Below are positions 43,489-51,409 of a stretch of DNA of 64,000 nucleotides, piece after piece. The stretch's first letter is position 1. Each line of letters begins with the position of its first letter. The stretch lies in NCBI RefSeq assembly GCF_900167525.1, contig NZ_FUZQ01000001.1, positions 868,001 through 932,000 of the forward strand. The letters are read 5' to 3'. A model generated the notes under the pieces. The model saw nothing but the letters and a program-made list of their open reading frames with translations, made no database searches and was not told where the DNA came from. Position numbers and translations under genes: made by a program. The stretch comes from Krasilnikoviella flava. Lineage in GTDB: Bacteria; Actinomycetota; Actinomycetes; Actinomycetales; Cellulomonadaceae.

Positions 43489-43971
43489 ATGGCGACGACC
43501 AGCGCAGGCCTCCTGCTGTACCGCTCCACGACCGACGGCGGCATCGAGGTGCTGATCGGGCACATGGGCGGCCCGTTCTGGGCACGCAAGGACGAGGGCG
43601 CGTGGACCGTCCTCAAGGGCGAGCTCGAGACGGGCGAGGAGCCGCGCGCGGCCGCGCTGCGCGAGGCGGCGGAGGAGCTCGGGCTCCCGCTCCCCGCGCC
43701 GTCGTCCCCCGACGTCGACCTGGGCGAGGTGCGGCAGAAGTCGGGCAAGCGCGTCCTCGCCTGGGCCCGCGAGTGGCCGTCCCCGTGGCCCGACCTGGAC
43801 ACCGCCCGTAGCAACACCGTCGAGATCGAGTGGCCGCCGCGGTCCGGTCGCCGGATCGAGGTCCCCGAGATCGACCGCGTCGCATGGTTCGGGCCAGACG
43901 ACGCGCGGCGCCTCGTCGTCAGCGCCCAGGCCGCGCTCGTCGACCGGCTCGAGGCCGCGCTCGGCCGCTAG
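43489..43971 (+). CDS. NUDIX hydrolase enclosed by repeat arrays D and E
   Basis: 160 residues. N-terminal TSAGLLLYRSTTDGGIEVLIGHMGGPFWARKD precedes the Nudix box: GELETGEEP near residue 45, then REAAEELGL near 59. Related to diadenosine-tetraphosphate/NTP pyrophosphohydrolases of the actinobacterial single-domain group. The gene is bracketed by converging repeat arms, four units on each side, which is unusual. The promoter is not clear; CACACT 6 nt before the ATG is weak. Confidence 0.88.
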   Translation: MATTSAGLLLYRSTTDGGIEVLIGHMGGPFWARKDEGAWTVLKGELETGEEPRAAALREAAEELGLPLPAPSSPDVDLGEVRQKSGKRVLAWAREWPSPWPDLDTARSNTVEIEWPPRSGRRIEVPEIDRVAWFGPDDARRLVVSAQAALVDRLEAALGR

Positions 43972-43974
43972 CCC

Positions 43975-44048
43975 CGGAACTACCTCGCGGAGTTCTGAAC
44001 TACCTCACGGAGCCCGGAACTACCTCGCGGAGGGCTGAACTACCTCGG
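43975..44048 (-). repeat. 20-bp phased array E (4 inverted units)
   Basis: Cores GAACTACCTC at 43977, 43997, 44017 and 44037, exactly 20 bp apart, starting 5 bp after the NUDIX stop and ending 31 bp before the Nramp stop. Orientation is opposite to array D, so the two arms converge on the NUDIX gene. Confidence 0.95.
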
Positions 44049-44078
44049 CACGGTGCGGACCGTGTCGGTCGGCGGACG

Positions 44079-45446
44079 TCAGCCGGTGAAGGTCAGCCAG
44101 AGCAGCGCGACGTTGAGCGCGACGATCACGGCGGCCACGGCCCACGACGCGACCTGGGTGGCGAGGCCGTTGCGGAAGCTACCGAGCAGGCCGGCGTCGC
44201 GGGTGATCCGCACCAGCGGGATCATCGCGAACGGGATGCCGAAGCTCAGCACCACCTGGCTCACGACGAGCAGCCACGTGGGCGAGATGCTGGTCGCGAG
44301 CAGCAGGATCGCGGGCACCAGGGTGACGAGCCGGCGGGTCAGCAGCGAGACGCGCACGTGCAGCAGGCCGGACATGATCTCGGCGCCCGCATAGGCGCCC
44401 ACCGACGTGGACGCCAGCCCCGACGCGAGCAGCCCCACCCCGAACAGCACGGCCACGGCCGGGCCGAGCGAGGACTCGATGGCCGCGTGCGCGCCCTCGA
44501 TCGAGTCGGTGCCGGTGCGGCCCGGCAGGTTGGCGGCGGCGAGCAGGAGCATGGCGATGTTCACGCCGCCCGCCAGCACCAGTGCGGCGACGACGTCCCA
44601 CCGCGTGGCCAGGAGCAGGCGGCGGACCACGGGCGGGGACGGCGTCGCGGGCACGGCCTCGTCGCCTTCCCCCTCCCCCGCCCCGGCCGCGAGGGCGTGC
44701 CGCCGCTGCACCCGCGCGTCGTGCCGCACGCGGTCGCGGGCGAGCGAGGAGTGCAGGTAGATCGCGTGCGGCATGACCGTGGCACCGAGCATCGACGCGG
44801 CCAGCAGCACCGACTCCGGGCCGTCGAGCCTCGGCACGAGGCCGCCGAGCACCGCGCCCAGGTCCGGCGGCGCGAAGAACAGGCCGGCGCAGAACCCGAC
44901 GGTGAGCACCGCGAGCATCGACGTCACGACCGTCTCGAACACGCGCTGCCCGCGGCGCTGCTGCACGGTCAGCACCAGCATCGACACGACGCCCGTGATG
45001 ATCCCGCCCAGCACCAGCGGCACGCCGAACAGCAGGTGCAGCGCGATGGCGCCGCCGATCACCTCGGCGACGTCGGTGGCCATCGCGACCACCTCGGCCT
45101 GCACCCAGTACGCGATACGGCCTCGACGGGAGAGCCGCTCACCGAGCACCTCGGGCAGCGAGCGCCCCGTCACGACCCCGAGCTTGGCCGACAGATACTG
45201 CACCAGCACCGCCATGACGTTCGCAGCCACCAGCACCCACACCAGCAGGTACCCGAACCGCGCCCCCGCGGTGAGGTTGGCCGCCACGTTCCCCGGGTCC
45301 ACGTACGCGATGGCGGCGACGAACGCCGGGCCGAGCAGGGTCACCAGCCGGGCCTGGCGCGCGCCGCCCCGCGACGCCCTGCGCCGGGTCGGCGGAGCGT
45401 CGTCGGGCGGGGCCTCGGCGGTGCGCGCGAGGTTCGGTCGGCTCAC
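44079..45446 (-). CDS. Nramp-family divalent metal transporter (MntH-like)
   Basis: 455 residues, 11 hydrophobic segments. TM1 has the metal-binding DPGN motif (LLGPAFVAAIAYVDPGNVAANLTAGA near residue 47). TM6 has the expected A/M-P-H (MLGATVMPHAIYLHSSL near 232). This is the manganese/iron Nramp pattern. GGAGG seven bases before the GTG decides the start; a longer in-frame ATG at 45515 would run through the operator. A hydrophilic insertion (AAGAGEGEGDEAVPATPSPP) lies between TM6 and TM7. Confidence 0.92.
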   Translation of the reverse strand: MSRPNLARTAEAPPDDAPPTRRRASRGGARQARLVTLLGPAFVAAIAYVDPGNVAANLTAGARFGYLLVWVLVAANVMAVLVQYLSAKLGVVTGRSLPEVLGERLSRRGRIAYWVQAEVVAMATDVAEVIGGAIALHLLFGVPLVLGGIITGVVSMLVLTVQQRRGQRVFETVVTSMLAVLTVGFCAGLFFAPPDLGAVLGGLVPRLDGPESVLLAASMLGATVMPHAIYLHSSLARDRVRHDARVQRRHALAAGAGEGEGDEAVPATPSPPVVRRLLLATRWDVVAALVLAGGVNIAMLLLAAANLPGRTGTDSIEGAHAAIESSLGPAVAVLFGVGLLASGLASTSVGAYAGAEIMSGLLHVRVSLLTRRLVTLVPAILLLATSISPTWLLVVSQVVLSFGIPFAMIPLVRITRDAGLLGSFRNGLATQVASWAVAAVIVALNVALLWLTFTG

Positions 45447-45470
45447 GGGGTCTCCTCCAGGTCGGCCGGT

Positions 45471-45486
45471 TTTCGGATACCCGAAA
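45471..45486. promoter_or_regulatory. MntR/DtxR-like operator (TTTCGG-ATAC-CCGAAA)
   Basis: Inverted repeat TTTCGG-N4-CCGAAA 24 bp upstream of the Nramp start. The arm length and T/A-flanked CG-rich arms fit a DtxR/MntR-class metalloregulator box, consistent with manganese repression of Nramp. The regulator is not in the window. Confidence 0.65.
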
Positions 45487-45559
45487 CCATAGACGTCGAT
45501 AGCCGCATCGCGCATCCCCCCTGGGCCTCCCGGGGCGGCGCGGAGGTCGGTCTGTCACC

Positions 45560-46843
45560 ATGTCGGGCGTGCCATCCACGCAGACCACCCCCGCGCGGCG
45601 AGCCCCCGGCCCTCTCGGTGCCGCGCTGCGCTCCCGGTGGCTGCTGGCGCTCGGTTTCGTCGCCGTGCACGCGTGGGTGGTGAAGCAGGCCATCACCTGG
45701 GGCTACACGATCTACGGCGACGTCACCCTCTACGAGTGGTGGGCCCGGAACGGCCTGAGCACCGGGCAGTGGCCCGTGCTCGACTACGACTGGGTGTACC
45801 CCGTCGGGGCGCTCGTCCCCGTGACCCTGCCCGCGCTCGTGACCCACGGCCTGCTCGGGTACGAGATCGCCTGGACGGCGATGGTCGTGGCGCTCGACGC
45901 CGTCGCCACCGTCGTCCTGGTGCGCTCCACCCCCCGCGGGGTGCTCGGCGCCTGGTGGTGGTTCGCATTCCTCCTCTGCCTGGGGCCGATCTTCCTCGGG
46001 CGCCTGGACGGCGTCGTCGCACCGCTCATCCTCGTCTCCCTGGTGGTGGCGGCCCGCCGCCCGACGCTGGCGACCGCGGTCGCGACGGCGGGTGCGTGGA
46101 TCAAGATCGCCCCGGGAGCGGTGGTCGTGGCGCTCGCCGCCACGCGGGCCCGCTGGCGCGACCTGCTGCGGCAGGTCGTCGTGCCGGGCGCCGTGGTCAG
46201 CGCGGTCGTCGTCGGGCTCGCCCTCGCCGGCGGCGCCGGGCAGCGCGCGTTCAGCGTGTTCGGCCAGCAGGAGGCCCGCACCCTGCAGGCGGAGTCGGTG
46301 TTCGCCACCTGGTTCAGCGTGGCGCGGCTGTGGGACCCGTCGGTACGGATCGACTACAACGACGTGATCTTCACCTACGAGGTGCAGGGCGACGCCGCCC
46401 GTCAGGTCGCCTCCACCCTCGACTGGCTGCTGCCCGTCGCGGTGCTGCTGATCGCCGCCCTCACGTGGTGGACGGCGCGGCACCGACCCGACCACGCGGG
46501 CGACGTCCTGCTGCTCAGCACCGCCGCCCTGCTGCTCGCCCTCATCGTGTTCAACAAGGTGGGGTCCCCGCAGTTCGTCGCGTGGATCGGGCCGCCGCTG
46601 GCCGCCGCGCTCGCGCTCGCCGGACCGGGCACGCGGCGGATGTGGGGGCCGCCCGCCGTCGGGGTGCTGCTGGCCGCGCTCGGCACGCAGGTCGTCTACC
46701 CGGTGGCGTACGGCGAGTTCCTCGCCGGCGAGCCCGCGATGGTCGTGATCGAGGCGCTGCGCAACCTGGCGCTCGTGGTGCTGCTCGTCGGCGCCGTGTG
46801 GCGGATCGCGCAGCTCGGGCGCGACGGCGCGGGGCCCGGGTAG
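45560..46843 (+). CDS. Glycosyltransferase family 87 / DUF2029 membrane protein
   Basis: 427 residues, about 10-11 membrane helices. The first periplasmic loop has the catalytic-type Asp (WGYTIYGDVTLYEWWARNGL near residue 50), and SVFATWFSVARLW and FNKVGSPQFVAWIGPPLAAAL follow the GT-C mannosyltransferase pattern. Uses polyprenyl-phosphate sugar donors in relatives (PimE and related enzymes). The acceptor is unknown. Its TAG stop overlaps the -10 box of the next gene. Confidence 0.85.
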   Translation: MSGVPSTQTTPARRAPGPLGAALRSRWLLALGFVAVHAWVVKQAITWGYTIYGDVTLYEWWARNGLSTGQWPVLDYDWVYPVGALVPVTLPALVTHGLLGYEIAWTAMVVALDAVATVVLVRSTPRGVLGAWWWFAFLLCLGPIFLGRLDGVVAPLILVSLVVAARRPTLATAVATAGAWIKIAPGAVVVALAATRARWRDLLRQVVVPGAVVSAVVVGLALAGGAGQRAFSVFGQQEARTLQAESVFATWFSVARLWDPSVRIDYNDVIFTYEVQGDAARQVASTLDWLLPVAVLLIAALTWWTARHRPDHAGDVLLLSTAALLLALIVFNKVGSPQFVAWIGPPLAAALALAGPGTRRMWGPPAVGVLLAALGTQVVYPVAYGEFLAGEPAMVVIEALRNLALVVLLVGAVWRIAQLGRDGAGPG

Positions 46844-46846
46844 CGT
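46841..46846 (+). promoter_or_regulatory. Putative leaderless -10 box (TAGCGT) overlapping a stop codon
   Basis: TAGCGT 7 nt before the ATG at 46854; its TAG is the stop codon of the glycosyltransferase gene. Confidence 0.45.
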
Positions 46847-46853
46847 GAGGTCC

Positions 46854-47525
46854 ATGGCCCTGTCCCACTACCTCGACGAGTGCGCGATGCGCGCCGCGAC
46901 CGTGCTGGGCCACGGCGTGGAGGCGAGCATCAGCCTGCGCGAGCACGGCATCTCGCTGCGCGCCGGCAGCAGCACCCCGGGCGCGGGCCGGTGCGACCAG
47001 GCCGAGGCGCGAGCCGACACCGGCCCGTGCATCGACGCGATGCGGCAGGGCACGGTGCTGACCACCGCGGTCCCGCACGACGTGCCCGGGTGGCAGGCGT
47101 GGCGCGCGGCGGCCGAGGCCGAGGGCTTCGTCCAGGCGCTCGCCGTCCCGGCCGAGGTCGGCCCCGGCGTACGCGTGGCGATCAACGTGTACAGCCGCGC
47201 GGCCGGCGACTGGCCGGCCGGGCTCGTCGACGCCGCCGTGGGCCACGCCGGGCTCGCGGCGGATGCCGTGCGCCTGCAGCTCCAGTTCGCGGACCTCGGG
47301 GACGCCGTCGCCGGCCTGTACCGCACCATGTCCGACCGGGCGGCGGTGGAGCAGGCGGTGGGCGCGATCATGGCGTCGAACGACTGTCCCGAGGAGGAGG
47401 CCCGCGGCACGCTGCGGGCGGCGGCGGACCGTCGGGGGCTCAGCGAGCGGGAGGTCGCCGAGGCGATCGTCCGGACCTTGGTCCTCGGCAGCGCGGGCGA
47501 CACCATCGGGGACCTCGACCGCTGA
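46854..47525 (+). CDS. GAF-ANTAR regulator
   Basis: 223 residues: N-terminal GAF-like sensor domain (residues 15-150, including QAEARADTGPCIDAMRQG), then a C-terminal ANTAR RNA-binding domain (LYRTMSDRAAVEQAVGAIMASNDCPEEEARGTLRAAADRRGLSEREVAEAIV). ANTAR proteins act as transcription antiterminators by binding paired hairpins. The signal is unknown. First of three ANTAR genes in 2.1 kb. Confidence 0.88.
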   Translation: MALSHYLDECAMRAATVLGHGVEASISLREHGISLRAGSSTPGAGRCDQAEARADTGPCIDAMRQGTVLTTAVPHDVPGWQAWRAAAEAEGFVQALAVPAEVGPGVRVAINVYSRAAGDWPAGLVDAAVGHAGLAADAVRLQLQFADLGDAVAGLYRTMSDRAAVEQAVGAIMASNDCPEEEARGTLRAAADRRGLSEREVAEAIVRTLVLGSAGDTIGDLDR

Positions 47526-47607
47526 TCGACCACCACTTCCTCCGCGCCGTGTCGTGCATCGGACATCGGTGGAAAACTGGGCCGGAAGCGACAGGACGGA
47601 GCGATCG

Positions 47608-48315
47608 GTGAACACCTCCGAGCTGCTGGGCCTGCTCGCGCGGACCCTCGCGGGCCTCGACGCCGAAGCGTCCGTCGCGTCGCGGATGTGCCGGGCGTGC
47701 ACGACGATCCTCGGCGCGCGGGGCGGCAGCCTGACCCTCGCGACCCTGCCGGGCGAGCAGGTGACCGTGACCAGCACGAACGCCTCCGCGGCACGGGTCG
47801 AGAGCATCCAGGAGGTGCTCGGCGAGGGACCCGGGCGCCGGGCGTTCGACGACGACCGGATCGTCTCCGCACCCCTGGGCGCCACGCTGGGAGACGACCC
47901 GTTCCCCCTGTTCTCCCAGCTGGCCGGCGAGGCCGCCGGCAGCGGCGTCTGGTTCGGCGTCCCGATGCGGGTCGGCGGGCAACCGGTGGGCGTGCTGGGC
48001 CTCGTCGTCGGGCCCGGGCACGAGCTGACCCGGGACGCCGAGGAGGCGCAGTTCCTCGCGGACGCGATCGGCACCGCCGTGCTCGGGGAGATCGACCGCC
48101 TCGGCTGGACGGCGCGGGCGCGGGTGGACCAGGCCACGGGCATGGTGTCCGCGCAGCTCCGCGTGCAGCCGACGGACGCCCTCGCCGTCCTGCGCGCGCA
48201 CGCGTTCGGCCGGGGCAGCACCCTCGAGGAGGTCGCCGAGGACGTGGTCGCGCGGCGCCTCAGCTTCGCGGACGACGCCGGCGCGGTCGAGACCCGCCGG
48301 TCCGAGGAGGGCTGA
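47608..48315 (+). CDS. GAF-ANTAR regulator
   Basis: 235 residues, starting at GTG (VNTSELLGLLARTL) with GGACGGAG upstream. The GAF domain (CTTILGARGGSLTLATLPGE, GVWFGVPMRVGGQPVGVLGLVV) is followed by an ANTAR-like C-terminus (ARARVDQATGMVSAQLRVQPTDALAVLRAHAFGRGSTLEEVAEDVVARRL). It is a separate protein from the first ANTAR gene, 82 bp downstream. Targets unknown. Confidence 0.85.
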   Translation: MNTSELLGLLARTLAGLDAEASVASRMCRACTTILGARGGSLTLATLPGEQVTVTSTNASAARVESIQEVLGEGPGRRAFDDDRIVSAPLGATLGDDPFPLFSQLAGEAAGSGVWFGVPMRVGGQPVGVLGLVVGPGHELTRDAEEAQFLADAIGTAVLGEIDRLGWTARARVDQATGMVSAQLRVQPTDALAVLRAHAFGRGSTLEEVAEDVVARRLSFADDAGAVETRRSEEG

Positions 48316-48333
48316 GCGACCCCCTGCGGTCGG

Positions 48334-48984
48334 TCAGCCCCGGCCCCCGCCCAGGACGAGGTCGAGCGCGGCGCGACGGTCGACGTCGCGTCGGTGCGCG
48401 ACGTCGACGATCACCCGCGACAGCTCCCGTACCGCCACGTTGTGGTCGTTCGAGGCGGTGCGCATCAGCTCGAAGGCGCCGTCGATCTCGACGTCGTACA
48501 CGACGGAGAGCACGCCCTTCGCCTGCTCGATCACGCCGCGGCTCGTGGCCGCGGCACGGATGTCCGCGGCTGCGCGGTCTCGCGCCCGCTCCGCGACGGC
48601 GGCCGTCAGGTCCAGGAAGAAGCCGGTCGCCTCGTCGGGGCCGGTCTCGGCCCCCGTGCGCACGCTGCCGACGAGGGCGACCGTGAGCTCGCGCCGCCTG
48701 GCGGTCACGACGCGGTGCACGCTCGAGAACGCGCCGCCGGCCCGCGCCGCCGTGAGGGCAACCCGCACGTCGTCCCGGTCCTCCGGGTGCGTGTGAGCGA
48801 GGACGAGGTCGGTGGTGGGCACCACCTCGTGCGGCTCGAAGCCGTGCAGCAGGTAGACCGCGTCGGACCAGGTCCACAGACCGGACGCGAGGTCGAGGCG
48901 GTAGGAGCCCACCAGGCGTGGCGAGCGGAGGCCCGAAGGCTCAGCGGACACGGTGGTGCCTGTGGGCAAGGTCGCCTCCGACAC
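48334..48984 (-). CDS. PAS-ANTAR regulator
   Basis: 216 residues: PAS-fold sensor (GSYRLDLASGLWTWSDAVYLLHGFEPHEVVPTTDLVLAHTHPEDRDDV) and C-terminal ANTAR (AAATSRGVIEQAKGVLSVVYDVEIDGAFELMRTASNDHNVAVRELSRVIVD). Convergent with the two GAF-ANTAR genes. Starts at GTG (MSEATLPTG). The PAS domain resembles those in actinobacterial stress/antiterminator proteins; ligand unknown. Confidence 0.87.
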   Translation of the reverse strand: MSEATLPTGTTVSAEPSGLRSPRLVGSYRLDLASGLWTWSDAVYLLHGFEPHEVVPTTDLVLAHTHPEDRDDVRVALTAARAGGAFSSVHRVVTARRRELTVALVGSVRTGAETGPDEATGFFLDLTAAVAERARDRAAADIRAAATSRGVIEQAKGVLSVVYDVEIDGAFELMRTASNDHNVAVRELSRVIVDVAHRRDVDRRAALDLVLGGGRG

Positions 48985-49049
48985 TGCTCAGAGCGGACCG
49001 GCCACTGCTTGACCGGCGGCACGACTCTAGCAAGCGCACCGCGGGTCGC

Positions 49050-49583
49050 TCACGGCGCCGGGGCCCCGCGCTCCTCGGCGTAGCGGCGGAACCAGTCGAC
49101 GGCGAAGCGGCCGGAAGCGAGGCCGTAGTCGAGCGTGGCCCGCTGGTAGGTGAAGACGTCGCGGAGCTCGTCGGGCACCTCCTGCGCGTCGAGCTGTTCC
49201 TCGACCACCTCGAGGCGGGCGACGTCCCGCTCGATCCGCGCGGTGAGGTGCGGCAGCACCTGCGCCCGCTCGCCGGGCTCCAGCAGGCCGAGGAAGAACA
49301 GCCGCGGAAGGGCGGCGGCCTCCGCGTCCGGCCCGGTGACGGGGCCGGTCATCCAGGCGTGGAACTCCGCCCGCCCCGCGTCGGTCACGCGGTAGGTCTT
49401 GCGGCCGCGGGCGCCGGGACCGTCCACCTCGATGAGCCCGCCGCCCAGCAGCGTCTCGAGCGCGCGCCGGATGCTGCCGGAGCTCGCGCTGTAGAAGAGC
49501 GAGACCCCGGCCTCGAACCCCTTGACGAGGTCGTACAGGCTCTGCGGGCGGATCAGGAGCAGACCGAGGATCACGTGCGCCAT
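49050..49583 (-). CDS. PadR-family transcriptional regulator
   Basis: 177 residues. N-terminal winged helix of PadR type (MAHVILGLLLIRPQSLYDLVKGFEAG, SASSGSIRRALETLLGGGLIEV, GRKTYRVTDAGRAEFHAWM) and a C-terminal helical dimerisation domain (vir_act_alpha_C). TAGGGT 6 nt before the ATG supports leaderless transcription. Divergent from a serine hydrolase with a 29-bp palindrome between them. Confidence 0.9.
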   Translation of the reverse strand: MAHVILGLLLIRPQSLYDLVKGFEAGVSLFYSASSGSIRRALETLLGGGLIEVDGPGARGRKTYRVTDAGRAEFHAWMTGPVTGPDAEAAALPRLFFLGLLEPGERAQVLPHLTARIERDVARLEVVEEQLDAQEVPDELRDVFTYQRATLDYGLASGRFAVDWFRRYAEERGAPAP

Positions 49584-49589
49584 GAGCCG

Positions 49590-49595
49590 ACCCTA
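49590..49595 (-). promoter_or_regulatory. Putative leaderless -10 box (TAGGGT) of the PadR gene
   Basis: TAGGGT on the minus strand 6 nt before the ATG at 49583. Confidence 0.45.
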
Positions 49596-49600
49596 AACCG

Positions 49601-49629
49601 TTGACCCTCATAGACCTGTCTAGTAGACA
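49601..49629 (+). promoter_or_regulatory. Promoter of the serine hydrolase gene
   Basis: TTGACC (49601-49606), 17-bp spacer, TAGACA (49624-49629). The -10 box and spacer are inside the PadR palindrome, so binding would block it. Confidence 0.5.
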
Positions 49630-49637
49630 TGTCTATG
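49609..49637. promoter_or_regulatory. 29-bp nested palindrome, PadR operator
   Basis: CATAGAC-C-TGTCTA-G-TAGACA-T-GTCTATG: outer 7-bp arms and inner 6-bp arms are both perfect complements about the same centre (49623). Such extended AT-containing dyads are typical PadR operators. It overlaps the serine hydrolase promoter and lies 26 bp before the PadR start. Confidence 0.85.
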
Positions 49638-49667
49638 AGAGATATTCCCGCGACGAAGGGGTTCCCC

Positions 49668-50732
49668 ATGACACGGCAGGACGCGGTCGAACGGCTGCGG
49701 GCGTCGCTGGAGCGCGGCGCTCGACGACGGTCCTCGATGCCTCCGCCCCAGGTGCTGGTGGTGTCGCCCAGGCTCGAGCTCGAGTCCGGCGGAGCGCAGC
49801 CCTTCCATGCGGCGAGCGTCGGCAAGGTGATGACGGCGACGCTCGTCGCGACGCTCGTCGAGCAGGGCCGGTTCCGCTTCGGCACGCCCGTCGGGAAGCT
49901 GCTCCCCGGGGCCGACCTCGACGGCCTGCCCGTCGCGCCCGGCGTCGACGTCCGCACCGACGTCACCCTCGAGCACCTCCTCACGCACACCAGCGGGCTG
50001 CCGGACTACTTCGAGCCGCCGCGGGGCACCAGCACCGGCGTGTCCGTCCGGACCGCCGCCGCCGACCCCGACCGCTACTGGTCGCCGGCCGCGCTGCTCG
50101 ACGAGGCGCGCCGCCTGCCCGCCGTCGGACGTCCGGGCGAGCGGTTCCGCTACGGCGACACCGTGTACGTGCTGATGGGCCGCATCGTCGAGGAGGCGAC
50201 GGGCGAGCCGTTCGACGCCGCCCTGCGCGACCGGGTCCTCGGGCCCAGCGGCATGGAGCGCAGCTCCACCCCGTACGGCGACGCGCGCACCCCCGCCGAC
50301 CTCGACGGCCTCGACGTCGCGCCCTTCTGGCTCGGCCGGCACGAGCTCAGCCACGCGCTCAGCATGAGCCTCGACTGGGCCGGCGGCGGCATCGTCGCCC
50401 CGCCCGCCGACCTCGTGCGCTTCCAGCAGGCCCTGCACGGCGGGCGCCTGATCTCCCGCGACACCCTCCGCTGGATGACGACGCCGCGGCGGCGGCGCCG
50501 ACGCGGCATCCACTACGGCGCGGGGATCGTCACCGTCCGGTTCGGCGAGTTCACGCCGCCGTTCCTGCGCGGCCTGCCCGAGCCCGTCGGCGGGCTCGGG
50601 CACTTCGCCACCCACATGTTCTTCTACCCGCGGCAGGACGCCCACGTGGTGCTGAACTTCCACGCCTACCGGCGGATGAACCAGTCCTTCGCCCTGCACG
50701 CCCGCATCGCGCGCCTGCTCGCCGAAAGCTGA
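49668..50732 (+). CDS. Beta-lactamase-fold serine hydrolase
   Basis: 354 residues. SxxK motif ASVGK near residue 46 (FHAASVGKVMTATL), YxN-type motif RYGDT near 150 with Asp in place of Asn, and LTHTSGLPDYF after it. C-terminal motif near VGGLGHFATHMFF. The family covers class C-like esterases/DD-peptidases. ATG 49668 is chosen because upstream ATGs (49629, 49635) are within the palindrome; GAAGGG lies 8 bases upstream. Probably repressed by the divergent PadR. Confidence 0.85.
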   Translation: MTRQDAVERLRASLERGARRRSSMPPPQVLVVSPRLELESGGAQPFHAASVGKVMTATLVATLVEQGRFRFGTPVGKLLPGADLDGLPVAPGVDVRTDVTLEHLLTHTSGLPDYFEPPRGTSTGVSVRTAAADPDRYWSPAALLDEARRLPAVGRPGERFRYGDTVYVLMGRIVEEATGEPFDAALRDRVLGPSGMERSSTPYGDARTPADLDGLDVAPFWLGRHELSHALSMSLDWAGGGIVAPPADLVRFQQALHGGRLISRDTLRWMTTPRRRRRRGIHYGAGIVTVRFGEFTPPFLRGLPEPVGGLGHFATHMFFYPRQDAHVVLNFHAYRRMNQSFALHARIARLLAES

Positions 50733-50738
50733 CCCGTC

Positions 50739-51287
50739 TCAGCCGCGCCCGGCCCGCAGCAGCCTGACGACGCGCGGCACCTGCAGCACGACCAGTGCCG
50801 CGAGCGCCCAGCCGCTGATCGCATACAGGGGCGGCGGGACGGCGGAGTGGTAGCCGCCCACGATGCCGAACGTGTCTGCCAGGTCCATGCCCATGTCGAA
50901 CCCACCCCAGAAGAATGCCGGGGCGCCCAGGGCGAGCACGGCGAGCTGGAGCGCGACCGCCGTGTCGGGCGCCACCCGACGTCGGAGCGCGACGGCGCAC
51001 GCCGCGACCGACAGCGCGACGCCCAGCACCGCCCACCCGACCAGGAACGGCACCTTGCCCGCCACCGTCATCCCCTCCGCCGCCAGCGCCGCGGAGATCT
51101 GCGCCGGCGTCATGCCGGGCATCGCCGCCAGCGGCTCCAGCACGAGGATCGTCAGCACCATGACCGTCGCGTAGGACGCCACCAGCACCGGCCCGAGCGG
51201 TAGCCACCACGTGCCCCACCGCGCCCACGCGTCATCCTCCGACCGCGGTGCGGGGACGGACACGGACGACGACGGTCGTGGCTTCAT
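50739..51287 (-). CDS. Four-helix membrane protein, unknown
   Basis: 182 residues with four membrane helices (PLGPVLVASYATVMVLTILVL, VPFLVGWAVLGVALSVAACAV, ALQLAVLALGAPAFFWGGFDMGMDL, YAISGWALAALVVLQV). No family recognised. Its stop lies 6 bp from the convergent serine hydrolase stop. It is divergent from the lipoprotein gene. Ordinary codon use. Confidence 0.7.
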   Translation of the reverse strand: MKPRPSSSVSVPAPRSEDDAWARWGTWWLPLGPVLVASYATVMVLTILVLEPLAAMPGMTPAQISAALAAEGMTVAGKVPFLVGWAVLGVALSVAACAVALRRRVAPDTAVALQLAVLALGAPAFFWGGFDMGMDLADTFGIVGGYHSAVPPPLYAISGWALAALVVLQVPRVVRLLRAGRG

Positions 51288-51397
51288 CAGGGGCTCCGCG
51301 GGCTCGTGGGGGCTCACGGATCGTACGACGGCGCGCTCTCGCGAGGCGCCGTCGGCGTGGCTCCTCCCCAGGATCCCCACGGACGGGTTCGTCCCGC

Positions 51398-51403
51398 TAC
51401 GTT
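51398..51403 (+). promoter_or_regulatory. Putative leaderless -10 box (TACGTT)
   Basis: TACGTT 6 nt before the ATG at 51410. Confidence 0.45.
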
Positions 51404-51409
51404 CGGGCC

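Noticed and set aside
10941-44048. CRISPR array
   Set aside because: The 20-bp-period repeats have a 10-bp core and 10-bp linkers, too short for repeat/spacer units, linkers recur, arms are inverted, and no cas genes are present.
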